64,000 nt of DNA. It comes from Luzula sylvatica (Eukaryota; Streptophyta; Magnoliopsida; Poales; Juncaceae). Position numbers and translations under genes: made by a program. Shown in pieces: positions 36,301-47,370 of this stretch (within the stretch, counting starts at the first letter, position 1; each line of letters opens with the position of its first letter). The stretch spans positions 21,650,414 to 21,714,413 of the forward strand of contig OX326958.1 of NCBI GenBank assembly GCA_946800325.1, written 5' to 3'. The notes beneath the pieces are model-generated. The model was not told the DNA's origin and made no database searches. It was given only the letters and a program-made list of their open reading frames with translations.

Positions 36301-39300
36301 TTAATGCCTAAAATGCCTCACATTGGTGAATACAAGCGAAACCCCATATTTATTGCAACAATCAATCGCATCCTTGTCTCTTATACTGCCGCCTGGCTCC
36401 GCGATAACACTCACCCCTTTCTCACACGCCTCTTCCACCGCATCATTCCACGCTATTATAAATTCATCAAAAAAGATCACATTATATATTTCATCATAAT
36501 CATAAAAATAAAAATAAAAAGTTGAGGTACCAAAAGGGAAAAAGGCATCGCTAGCCAAAGCAGCTCCTTTAGCTTCTTCACCAGCTTTTCTAAACGCGAT
36601 TCTCAAACTCTCCAATCTATTCGGTTGTCCACTCCCCATTCCAAGCATACAATTATCCTTCAAAAAATACAAAAACACAAATAAATTTCACTTGCCACTG
36701 CAACACATTTCACTTACCGCTTACCTTAGCAATAACAATGGCATTGCTCTTGACATGCTTAACGCAAAGCCAAGCAAACTTCGCGTCGTCCATTTGACTC
36801 TCGGACGGTTCTCTCTCAGAAACCGCATTAAATTCAATATCTTGCGGGCCCACGTCGTCAGAGTCCTGAGCGAGCCAACCGCCGCCCACTTGTCTCAGAC
36901 TGAGCATTCCTTTCGAGCTCTTCTTCGCTTCCAAAATTCGAAGCGTTTTCGATTTTCCTTTCAGAATTTCGAGCCCTTTCGGCGTGTAATTCGGCGCGAT
37001 TACGATTTCGTAAAACATTCGCGTCTCCCCGTCTGTGGGACTCCTGAATTCTCGAATTTCCTTTGCCAGTTCCTTCAAATTCAAAAAAAATAAAAAATTA
37101 TCGTATTTATGCCTTCATAAATATCAAAAATATCCAAATCGTTACTACTTAACTGTTAAATTTGTCAAGTTTACGAAGGTTTAATTTTGACAAATCTACG
37201 GTTTAGGGTAAATATGATATTTTTATATTTGATCGGGTAAATATGATATTTTAGGGGAAAATTACATATTTAGTATTTACCCTCTAAAAATAGAAAATAG
37301 TATATTAACCCTTCAAAAATTAAAAATATTATATTTACCCTTTTGTATACAATATGATATTTTTTATAGGGTAAATACTATATTTTTATTTTTGGAAGGG
37401 TAAATATGATATTTTTAAATTTTCTACAAGGGTAAATATGTAAATAATATAAGAGGGGCTTATTTGCGATTTGGAACAAAAAGTGAAAAAAGTACCTCGT
37501 CGATGGTGGTGTTGAAGGCAACGATACCGCCGAAAGCACTGACAGGGTCGGCTCTGACGGCAAGTCGATAAGCTTCTAGAATGTTCGTTCTAGAAGCCAC
37601 GCCACATGGATTTGTGTGCTTCACTACAACACAAGTTGGGCTCGGAAATTCTGATACGCAATTCCATGCCGCGTCCGCATCCAAATAATTATTATATGAC
37701 ATTTCCTACACCCCAAAATAAATATAATTACCATGTTTGCGTATATGCCCAGCCTTTATCCATAATTGCAAAAAAAACTTCAATTTTATAATGTGTTAGA
37801 TGTTGATTGAGAGCAAGTGGAGGTTTTTATTGGGATTTATTCATAATGCAGGGGTGTTTTTGTAATATGAAAATAATGCGAGGGATATTATTTTATGCAA
37901 AATTACCTTGCCGTGGTGTTGAATGGAAGTTGCAATTCCACCAGAATTTACTAACGAAAGGGATTTATCGGTATAAAACGCGGCTTTTTGGTGAGGATTT
38001 TCTCCATATCTTAATGTTGATTTCAACGATAACGGTACCGTCATATTTGGTGCAAATTCACCTCCTAATTATAAAAAAAAATTATGATTTTGCAATATGA
38101 AAAAAGTAGGGGCAAATATGTAAATTCCAATACCTTGATTGGATTGTTTCCAAAGCCATTCAGAAACAGCAGAATCGTAAGAAGCAACGTGTTGAAAGGC
38201 TTTCCAAGCAAGTAATTTACGAAATTGCCCCTCGTCGTCTTTTTCCCCTTTTAAATATTCTAGAAGGGAAGGATAGTCATTGTGGTCCACCACCACAAGT
38301 ACATCCTTATGATTCTGTTACACAAAAAGATAAAAACAAATTTAGCAAAAAATTTTAAGAGAAATAATATTTAATTTTTGTATTGTTTTTACTTTGGCAG
38401 CGGCACGAATCATGGTGGGCCCACCAATGTCGATATTTTCAATTCCATCCTCGAAAGAAATATTATCAGACGAAGTGACTTTGTCATAAAATGGGTATAG
38501 ATTCACCACTACAATATCAAATGTTCCTGTTATAAAAAGAAATTGAATGGTTAGGGGCAAAATTGAAATTATTTATTAATTGTGAAAATATTGTGGATTT
38601 AATTTTACCAATTTTGTGAGTGCTTAATGCGTCCATGTGATTCTTTTGATCTCTTCTTGCGAGAATTCCTCCATGTATACTTGGATGTAACGTTTTTACT
38701 CTCCCATCAAGCTGTAAAAATTAAAAATTGAATAAATTAATCTTAATTGGGGATTAATTTGGGGCTAATTATGTGAAGAATTTTTTAAATTTACCATTTC
38801 GGGGAAGTTTGTGATTTGTTCGACTTTCGTGACTGAGATTCCAGCTTGTTCTAACGAAGTGGCTGTACCGCCCGTGGATACGATTGTGTACCTATAAAAG
38901 GACGACTTTTTATAAGAAAAGGGGAATCTTTTGAGTGATAATATTATTGATTACCCTAATTCTTGAAGGCCATTTCCAAGTAAAGCTAAATCCTTCTTAT
39001 TGGATAGAGATATCAATGCTTGTTTCGATCCTATAAATGAATGAGAATTCAAACTAAAAAAGTGCAATTTGTTGTCTTTATTGCATAAAACAAAATCTAA
39101 AAAAGACTGAAAATTTCGCAAAACAAACAGAAGAAACTGAAGTAGAACAACATTTACCGGTGAGACTGGAAGAAGACGCTTGTTCGTTCATGGTGTTCAC
39201 GCCAGATACAGCTTGAATTCTAGTAAAATCCGATGATTTACGAAGCGAAAGATCAGACTGAGAACAAACAAAGGGCTACCACAAAAAAAGAGTGAAGCTT

Positions 39301-39469
39301 TCAGAAGAAAAAAAGGAATATGTAAAGTAAATAGTGAACGAGGAAGAAAGGTTACAGGAAATTGCTTGTCGAGGCACGGCCGATGAGAAAATAGCCGACG
39401 GGAAGCGGCGGAGCTTGCACAAGCAGTGGCGGCGGCGGCAGAAGTGGAGCTCAGTAGATAAAGTTGCAT
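36301..39469 (-). CDS. PURH: Bifunctional AICAR transformylase / IMP cyclohydrolase
   Basis: Twelve exons on the minus strand: 39469-39356, 39257-39158, 39030-38955, 38891-38795, 38711-38609, 38526-38393, 38314-38134, 38064-37907, 37705-37496, 37072-36725, 36657-36531 and 36452-36301. They give 599 residues in one frame. The enzyme performs the last two steps of purine synthesis, AICAR to FAICAR to IMP. The first ~65 residues (Ser/Ala/Arg-rich) look like a plastid transit peptide. The MGS-like cyclohydrolase domain begins at SKQALISLS (residue 73) with STGGTA. The transformylase domain carries K350-H351 in [11 protein letters not shown], and the C-terminus has [32 protein letters not shown] and the invariant end TNVRHFRH. 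Intron 9 holds MITE-like ATTTACCC repeats. Complete gene; it diverges from NF-YC. Confidence 0.96.
37085..37450. repeat. Intronic GGGTAAATATGATATTTTT repeats (PURH intron 9)
   Basis: Several copies of GGGTAAATATGATATTTTT and its complement AATATTATATTTACCC lie in both orientations, giving an inverted-repeat, MITE-like stretch that makes up most of PURH intron 9. It resembles the TACCCTTCAAAA..TCAAAAATATCA repeats in the neighbouring potassium transporter intron. Confidence 0.6.
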
Positions 39470-40554
39470 CTTTTCTTTCGAGCTTTCTCTGGTTCAGTGT
39501 TTTGGCACTTTACTAGTGACTGTTAACGGGTCGGGTTTGTAATACTTGATAACCCGGATTGTTCGATGTTTTCCCAATTTTAAAATCCCGGATTGTTTAG
39601 AAATCTCCATGTTTTGAACTCCCGGATTTCATTTCCGTGCTTTTTAGCCAATTAAATGTCAAAAGACACGCGTCCTCTTACCATACAATTTACTAAATAC
39701 ACCAGGTGTATAAAGAATCACAAAGGTTTGTTGTGAAAAATCATAATGGGTCAGTGAACCGGGTGTTCGAATATTATAATTAGTGTGTTTTGTCGAACCA
39801 TTAGTAAACTTCCACGCGGAAAGCGCAATTGGACTTACGGACACGTGGCGAGAAGAACTAGATTCCCCTTTTCTTCGTCTCCTTTTCTTCTCTCCTCTAG
39901 GGTTTCTCTCGATTTATCTCTCTTTCGCACACTTGTCAGGCCGCTCTCTCTCTCTCAATTTCTGTGTGGCGCGCTCTCTCTCTTGAAGGTTAAAACGTTG
40001 AAGGTAGAAATTTGTAAACTTTTAAGATTCTGATTTCCTAATGTTAGCTTGATCAGAGTTGGGAAACGATCTGTTCTGGATCAAGCTTATTTCTTGTTCT
40101 TCTTGTTATGTGTAGTGCAAGCCCGAGGAAAGATCGTTCTGGGGATTTTGCATATCAATTAGATGAGACTGGTTTTAGTTTGATAAATTTGAAATTTTGA
40201 TTGAAATTGATTTCATATTGAAATTACTAACATCGTTCAAGTTCTTATGCACCTGTTAGATATCAAAATCGGATTATCTTTCTTGTTGTTAAAATTGCAT
40301 GCATGCAATCTATTTACCCTTTCTGATTACCTTATTTACCACCCGTTACTTAATTGTAGAGCGATTCTACTAACATTTGTAATTCTTCATTCATTAACCA
40401 TAATATAAATCCCAATTTTTTCCTTTTTCGCAGAAAAGAAGATCGACTTTTGTTTGATGGAATTCAAATCAAACAACCCATAATTCCTAATTCCCAAACG
40501 AAACCAATCTTTCTCCCTTAATAAACAAATCGAAACTGCACATCAAAAAAATAA
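39470..40554 (+). promoter_or_regulatory. Divergent PURH / NF-YC region: G-box, leader intron, uORF
   Basis: The two start codons are 1,085 bp apart, but the NF-YC leader probably begins near 39850-39950. A G-box/ABRE-like ACACGTGGC lies at 39841-39849, followed by CT-rich leader sequence. A leader intron is likely: candidate donor AAG|GTAGAA near 40002 and acceptor TTTTTCGCAG at 40433. After it, ATG at 40457 opens a short upstream ORF of eight codons (MEFKSNNP) ending at 40483, 71 nt before the NF-YC ATG. The motifs are seen; transcript start and uORF effect are inferred. Confidence 0.5.
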
Positions 40555-41400
40555 ATGGATCAACCCCCTCAACCAAATCATCCAATGATGGGAATGGTAT
40601 CGAGCGGTCCGCCTCAAATGCCTTATCCCATACCGATACCGTACCAACCCTCTCCCGAAGTGGCAAGTGGCAATGCCCCGCCCCTCTCGAACCTCCCCCC
40701 TAACGGTCCCCACCACCACCAACTCGCCTACCAACAAGTCCAACAATTCCACCAACAGCAACAACAACACCAACAACAACAATTGCAGGTAAACTCCGTT
40801 ACGCCGCCTCTCCTCTACAATTCTTCCTCTGCAATCCATACAATTCTTTAAAACTTTTTAACATTGTAGGGGTTCTGGGCGAATCAATTGACGGAGATAG
40901 ATCAGACGAACGATTTCAAGAACCACTCGTTGCCGCTGGCAAGAATCAAGAAGATAATGAAGGCTGACGAGGACGTCAGGATGATCTCGGCGGAGGCGCC
41001 GGTAGTCTTCGCGAAAGCGTGCGAGCTTTTCGTTCTCGAGTTGACTCTGCGCGCGTGGATCCACACCGAGGAGAACAAGAGGAGGACTCTGCAGAAGAAC
41101 GACATCGCTGCGGCGATTACTCGTACCGATATCTTCGATTTCTTGGTCGATATCGTACCGAGAGACGAGTTGAAGGAGGAGGGGTTGGGCGTTAGAGGGA
41201 TGGTCGGTACCGGTGGTGGTACGGGGGATCCGGGTATGGCGGGTTATTATTATATGCCAGTACCGCCTGGGATGAATCAAGGGGTGGGGATGGTACCGGG
41301 TGGGTATGGCGGCGGGTATATGTGGCCTGGAAGTGGACAGGTGGCACCGGGAGGAGGAGGAGGACAGGGGCAGGAGCAAGAGGAACAGTCTGATAATTAG
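40555..41400 (+). CDS. NF-YC: Nuclear factor Y subunit C (CCAAT-binding)
   Basis: Two coding exons, 40555-40788 and 40870-41400, with a GT-AG intron at phase 0, give 254 residues. NF-YC pairs with NF-YB through a histone fold, then recruits NF-YA (or CO-like proteins) to CCAAT promoters. The N-terminus is Pro/Met/Gln-rich with a poly-Gln/His tract (about 63-78). The histone-fold domain spans about 94-178: [54 protein letters not shown] and [15 protein letters not shown]. All key elements are present. The C-terminus is Gly/Met/Gln-rich. By overall shape it is closest to Arabidopsis NF-YC3/9 (from memory). A short uORF precedes it. Complete gene. Confidence 0.96.
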
Positions 41401-41697
41401 GGTTTAGGGTTTTATGTTTTTTTAGGGTTTGTTTTGTGGGTTTATGGATGGATATGGATGAATAACCCTTTTTGTTTGGTTTTTTTTTTGTGAGGGAAGA
41501 AGAAAACTTGCGTGGGTTTTGTGGTTTTCTTTTTTTTTTGCTTGTTATGTGACTAACTAAGTTCTTAACTTTGCTAGTGAAAGATTGGGATGATATATTT
41601 GTTTTTTTTCTTATTATTTTCATTGTTTAATAAGATTGAATTATAATATGACTAAAATCAACATTCAAATTGAAATTCTACAAATATTGCTATATTG

Positions 41698-41846
41698 AAA
41701 AAAAAAATAGTTCCTTTAGAGCATAGCAATCTACAAATTCTACAAATATATTGAAAAAACAATAGTTCCTTTTGAGCATGGCAATCTACAAATTCTACAA
41801 ATATATTGAAAAAAAATAGTTTCTTTTGAGCATGGCAATCTACAAA
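41698..41846. repeat. Local ~60-bp tandem repeat
   Basis: Three copies of a unit built from ATTGAAAAAAA, ATAGTTCCTTT(T/A)GAGCAT, GGCAATCTACAAAT and TCTACAAAT lie between the convergent 3' ends of NF-YC and the potassium transporter. Non-coding. Confidence 0.75.
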
Positions 41847-41874
41847 TATTGCTATATCCAAAAATTCAAAAAAC

Positions 41875-44800
41875 CTAGATATAATATATCTGTCCAACAT
41901 TCAACAAGCTCTCATGAGGCAAATGAAATATGACACTATTCTCTCTACATATCCTCCTAAGAAACGCGTATATATAATCCACCATTATTCTTTTCAATAA
42001 ACTCGAATTTCTCCTCGCTCTCACAATTGTATTCCCTAAAATATGCACCACACCCGCGTCTCTACAAGTGTTCAGAAACTCTAGTTCGTCCCCAAACGTC
42101 TGGCTCAGTTGCCCAGACTGGCTCAGTTGCCCAGACGATCTCACCAAACTCGTACCGATTTGCACCGGTATCGGTACGATCGAATCGTGAGAACTATAAC
42201 TGAAGTTACCAAACCCAACTTCGTTGGTCCCGTTCGTACCGTTATTTACCAAATTCGGTACGCCGTAGTCCTCCGAATCGGAATATCCTTCCATCATGCT
42301 ATCTAATCTCACGTGCAAACAAACGCTCTCGAAAAGTATATTCTCGAAATCATCGTCTTTTTTATGCAAATCTTTGTATCCGTACCGTGCGACGCATCGA
42401 AACATGTGATAATTCTTCGGCCCGATTCTCTTGACCAAAAACCTTTCTTCAGAAGGTACGGTGTACACGGGGAGATACTTAACGCAAACGAAGACCAACA
42501 CGGAGTGTATGGCAGGTAAATTCGTGATAAAATGGGAGAAAATATGCGGTACGCCACTCGCGAGTTCGGTATACACAAAACCGATTCCCGGTACGCGTAC
42601 CAGTCCGAGACTGGGACCCAGACCGAGAATCCAAGCCATCGAGACCTTGGAATGCATCTCGAACTCGTACCGCTTCACCGTGCAATAATGCCACACGTAC
42701 ATTATCACGAGGAAAGCCGCGGCTATGACGAGCGGGACCCATCCCCCTTGATCGATTTTGAAAATTACCGAGGAGAAGTAAGGGATTTCGACCAATAGGG
42801 AGAGAGCGGTGAAAAGTATTACGAGTAGCCAATGGCTTCTCCATACTAATAACATTATTGGTATCATTAAAAATGTCGTCACTAGCATTACTATTACCAC
42901 CGCCGTACCTATTCAAAAAAAAGAAAATTTTCATTTTATACACTCCAAAATTGGTACTACCATTAACATAAAAAAGAATAAAATTGTACCGTATGCGTTG
43001 CCGATTTGATTTTGATTTTTGAAGCCCGCGGTGACGGCGATGCAAAGAACCATCAAGACCCAATTAATATCGGGAATATAAATTTGTCCAAGAAATTTTT
43101 TGGACGTGTGGACCACTTTAACTCTCGGAAAACATCCCAAAGCAAGTGCTTGTTTTACTATCGAATATGTGGCCGATATCGTGGCTTGACTCGCTACGAC
43201 TGCAGCCGCAGACGAGATAATAAATGCCGGCCAATATATTGCATCTAAAAAGAATCGAAAAAATAAAAATAAAATCGTGAAAATTATTGGTTGCAAAAAA
43301 AAAAAATTTAAATAAATATGTGGTACCTGGGATGGAGCGATAAAATGCATCGGAAACGTGATCTTTGTTAACAATGATATATGATGCTTGACCGGTATAA
43401 GCTAAAAGAAGACACGGGAACACTACCGTCGTAAATGCAATCTGAATAAATAAATAATATTATTATTTAATTGTTAATAATGATAATTATTAATGTATGT
43501 CGGTACATACCCGAATAGCCGATACGGGAAAATGGCATAAATCCGCATACAACGCTTCCGTCCCTAATAAAACCAAAATAGTAATTAAAAATAATTTCCA
43601 CAATAATTAATAAAATGTATAATTTTTTTTACCTGTGATGCAGAGCAAAATGCCGCCGAGAGAGATCCAGCTCTTACGTTTGCCTTTTTTAAAATAGCGA
43701 TAAATATAGACCGGATTATACGCTTTGAGAACCGTGCTATCGTATTTCCAAATGTTTAAAGCGCCGACAGAGCCGATGAGTATGAAATAGAGTAAAACTA
43801 TGGGTGCGAATAACCAGCCCACTTTGTCGGTCCCGTAATGTTGCATGCAGAATAACCCGATCAATATTATCACCGCCACTATTACCACGACGTCTAAAAA
43901 AATAAATAAAAAGATTGTTAGTATGTATATTGTATATATATAAGGAAATATGAAAGATATTGAATAAAATATAAATAGGTGAAAGTTTGAATAAAATATA
44001 AAGAGTATGTACTTTTGCTCATTTTGTGATTTTCTTCTCTAATTCCACCAGATGCTGAAAGAACTGCAATTTACAAAAAATAAAAAATTATCTAAATTCT
44101 TTCTTTTTCGAATTTACCCTTCAAAAGTTCAAAAATATCATATATACCCTTCAAAACTCAAAAATATCAAATATACCTTTCAAAAATATCAAAAATATCA
44201 AATATACCCTTCAAAAACTCAAAATGCTTCAAAAAGACAAACTAAAAAATTACAAATTTATGCTTTTCAATCAAATAATTACAAACAAACAAAAAAATTC
44301 TAACCCAACTTTTCCTTTCTTTCAAATTTACCCTTCCAAAACTCAAAAATATCAAATATACCCTTCCAAAAAGCCCAAAAAATTTCAAAAATACCCTTTT
44401 CCGATGAAACAATAAAAAAACGTACCGGATATGGCCGGAGTGAGAATACCGTCACCAATGGCCATGCAAGTCCCGATCAAAACAACAAACAAAAGTATGT
44501 TTTTTTTGTACTTGTGTCCTTCCAACCATATCTTCACCTTCGCCGCGAGCGAGTTGGCATCGTGCGATTGGCGGCTATACGTCGTCAATTCCTCGTCCGT
44601 TCTGTGCTGATTCGGAATCGTGTTTATCTTCGCGTGTCTACACAACAACGAATACAACGCAAACGTGCCACCTTGGCCGTTGTCGTTGGCGCGGAGAACG
44701 ATGAAGACGTATTTGAGGAGAGGGATTAGAGTGAGAGAGTAAATGATTAAGGAAAGCGCGCCGATTATGTCTTCGTTATCTTGGACCCCGTCTGGGAAAA

Positions 44801-45098
44801 CGTTGTAGAATACGTATAGTGGAGACGTGCCTAAGTCGCCGAATACCACGCCGAGACTTTGAAATGCTAGCCTTAGTAATAATAGTGACGAAACTTTCTG
44901 CACAGAAAAAAAATTGATTTTAAGAGGAAATTAAGGGAATTTGGGGGTTTTGGAAAGAGAAAGGTTAAAAGATCGAACCTTTTCTCTGTACATGTTTTTT
45001 AGACGGCCAGCTTCTTCGTCCATGGGTTGATCGATGGTTTGATCCAGTTCCCACATTACTCCTTTGCTTGTTTCCTCTTCTCTGAATTCGGAATCCAT
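41875..45098 (-). CDS. KUP: KUP/HAK/KT potassium transporter
   Basis: Eight exons on the minus strand: 45098-44979, 44897-44426, 44063-44013, 43893-43633, 43563-43511, 43441-43327, 43244-42990 and 42908-41875. They join in frame to 786 residues, a normal KUP/HAK length. The protein moves K+ (with H+) across the plasma membrane or tonoplast. After a hydrophilic N-terminus come about 12 membrane segments. [14 protein letters not shown] (56-69) is the family signature; [18 protein letters not shown] and [10 protein letters not shown] follow, then QHYGTDKVG. The long cytosolic C-terminus ends [13 protein letters not shown]. Residues around 630-700 are Asn/Ser/Gly-rich and variable. Sequence is closest to the KUP10/KUP11 type (from memory). 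It converges on NF-YC. Confidence 0.96.
44090..44405. repeat. Intronic TACCCTTCAAAA repeats (transporter intron 2)
   Basis: Tandem ~30-bp units (TACCCTTCAAAA, then CTCAAAAATATCAAATA) fill most of the second intron of the potassium transporter. They resemble the ends of the Mutator-like MITEs at 3703 and 57615 and the repeats in PURH intron 9. Confidence 0.65.
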
Positions 45099-45557
45099 TG
45101 ATTCGATCTAATTTTCCTTTGAGCTATGCAGAATTTTCAAATGCAACTCAAAACCTTCTCAATTTTACCAAAATTGGACAATAGATTACCACTCTCGATT
45201 TATCTGTAATGCATGCACAGAGTAAAAATTCCTTTTTAACCCAATTCAAGTATTTTTCGATCGAAGAAAACAATAAATTGATTCTTCCTAATTGCTTATT
45301 TTGATGTTTCAAATCACACCTGAGTAGATACACCCAAAAAACGATGAAGCACTCTTTCCAGCAGAAACCCAATTAAATAGATTGAAAAAACCCCAAATTA
45401 AAAACTTGATCTTAGCACCTCTGAGAGCTAAAATGCAAAGAAGCTCAGAAGGGGTCAGTTTGCGAACTGAGATACGACAGGAGAGAGTGAGAGAAACAGA
45501 GAAAAATCGGAGAGCATGTGCTTACATGGATGAAGGGAATGGGGGAGAGAGGGAGGA

Positions 45558-45590
<33 letters not shown>

Positions 45591-45600
45591 GTGATAACTG
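45099..45600 (-). promoter_or_regulatory. Transporter 5' leader and (GA)n run
   Basis: Upstream of the transporter ATG, on the minus strand, lies leader-like DNA with a CT-dinucleotide run (seen as GA at 45566-45591 on the plus strand). A leader intron is plausible (acceptor near 45123, donor near 45415) but not proven. A CT-rich leader is common in plant housekeeping genes. Confidence 0.4.
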
Positions 45601-46900
45601 ATAAGAGCCAAAGGCTTACGAGGCAGACAAAAGAGAGCGAACATTTTTGTTTCGTGAAGATGGTCTATAGATATCAACAATATATCTTTGAGAAATAAAA
45701 TAACTTCAGAGCAATATAAAATACACATAAAAAAATTAAAAAATATTAAAAAATACATAAAACTTTATTATCATTCAAATAAATATGTAGTAAATGGTTA
45801 AGATATTTTAAGAAAAATAGTATAGATATCAAACTATATAATAAACACATGCAAGATATAATAGACATAATAAAAAGATATAAAATTAACGGGTGATATT
45901 TCGGCAATAATTAATCGGCAATGAAAAATAAATTATGATTACGATTTTTTGACTTCTGATATACTATCTTCTGAACATATTTTTGTAATCGTAGCTCATT
46001 TTAGTGACGGATCTTGACGATATTGTTTAGAGGAAAAGGGACAGACAAAAAAAACTACCCAACCAACACTATAAAAAAACATTGGGGAGGAGAACGGGCT
46101 AGGGAGGAGAAGGGACAGACAAAAAAAACTACCCAACCAACACTTCTGATATACATGCATTTACACTGTTATTGTGACAAAATATATTGAATTACTATAC
46201 ATATGTACTGATTTTCGAAAATGTTGAGAGGGGGAAGGCCCCTCTTAGCCCCTACATAAATCCGCCTCTAATGATAGTAAAAGCTTCATTCTTTGTTGTA
46301 AGATGAGTACTCAAATATTTGAGAAATTAATTGGAATTAATTGGGAGCTAGACATGAGACCTTGATGTTATTTTCATCTTTTGTTTAATTCATTTAGTTG
46401 GTGTGATTGCTACATTTTGAAATTAAATTTAAAAAAAAACTGAACTGGATGCATTAGAAAAAAATTACTTAATCAAATAATCAAATGAATCAACTATAAT
46501 TATGAATCACTTTTATGGACTAATACAATCAACCCAAGTACCATATCAATTGAGTTTTTATGTCTCGAGTTTTGACAGTAATAACGTATCCGAATTTTAA
46601 CTAGATTATAAAAAAATAGTATCATTGCAAAATTCTAAGACTACTATTTGTGCGTTATAATGCATACATATATTTCTTGTGGGTACGGGGACCAAGCCAA
46701 GTTCGAACGAACTATGTTTAGCTCGAGCTCAAATCTAATATGGACCAAAACTAGCTTGGCTTGTTTATCGAATGAGTCAATTACAAGCATGTCTCGCTCA
46801 AGTATTTTAGTTTATGTATTAAGTTTGGACAACATTAATGAATTGATATATTTATTAAATTGTAATAAATAGTATCATTGCAAAATCTTTGAACTATTGT
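45601..46900. other. Intergenic DNA with a partial TE and short duplication
   Basis: No gene is seen. A ~36-bp segment, AGGGACAGACAAAAAAAACT plus ACCCAACCAACACT, occurs twice (about 46037 and 46105). Sequence between AGTGACGGATCTTG (46003) and TAAATCCGCCTCT (about 46257-46269) has inverted ends typical of a hAT-like remnant, but no target duplication was found. Confidence 0.4.
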
Positions 46901-46915
46901 TTGTACGGCATAATG

Positions 46916-46921
<6 letters not shown>

Positions 46922-47005
<84 letters not shown>

Positions 47006-47061
47006 AGGGAGGATAACCTACTTAATTAAGTCCCGTTTTCTTAATTAAGTAGACCCATTTT

Positions 47062-47098
<37 letters not shown>

Positions 47099-47328
47099 AA
47101 GTTTTTATGATAGATTCATTTTTTTATCATGGATTCTTTTTCAAAAAATTATTTTAAGAATTTTAGCTATTTATTAATTAATTATACAAAATTTATCTTT
47201 TGGATAACATTAAATGATAAATATACACTAGAATCTTACAAAAAAAAATCATTATTTAACAAATATACGAAATATTTTTTTTTTAAAATGGGTCCATGAT
47301 AAAAAAAAATGAGTATATCATAGAACTC

Positions 47329-47366
<38 letters not shown>
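46922..47366. mobile_element. MITE inserted between (TA)n runs
   Basis: Three (TA)n runs at about 46922-46996, 47063-47094 and 47332-47366. Between the last two lies a 235-bp element (47096-47330) whose ends are inverted: GGGAAGTTTTTATGATAGAT and the complement of GGGAGTTCTATGATATACTC, with TTTTTTATCATGGA inside each. This fits a Micron-like MITE that targets TA microsatellites. A diverged relative, with GGGTGTATGATA ends and its own (TA)n run, is at about 735-961. Confidence 0.6.

Positions 47367-47370
<4 letters not shown>

Noticed and set aside
40858..41379. 173-residue minus-strand ORF opposite NF-YC
   Set aside because: Antisense shadow of the GC-rich NF-YC second exon; His/Arg-rich and without family match.
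46003..46270. Possible hAT element with AGTGACGGATCTT and AAATCCGCCTCT ends
   Set aside because: Ends look right, but no target duplication was found and the similar motif at 48826 stands alone; kept only as part of an intergenic entry.
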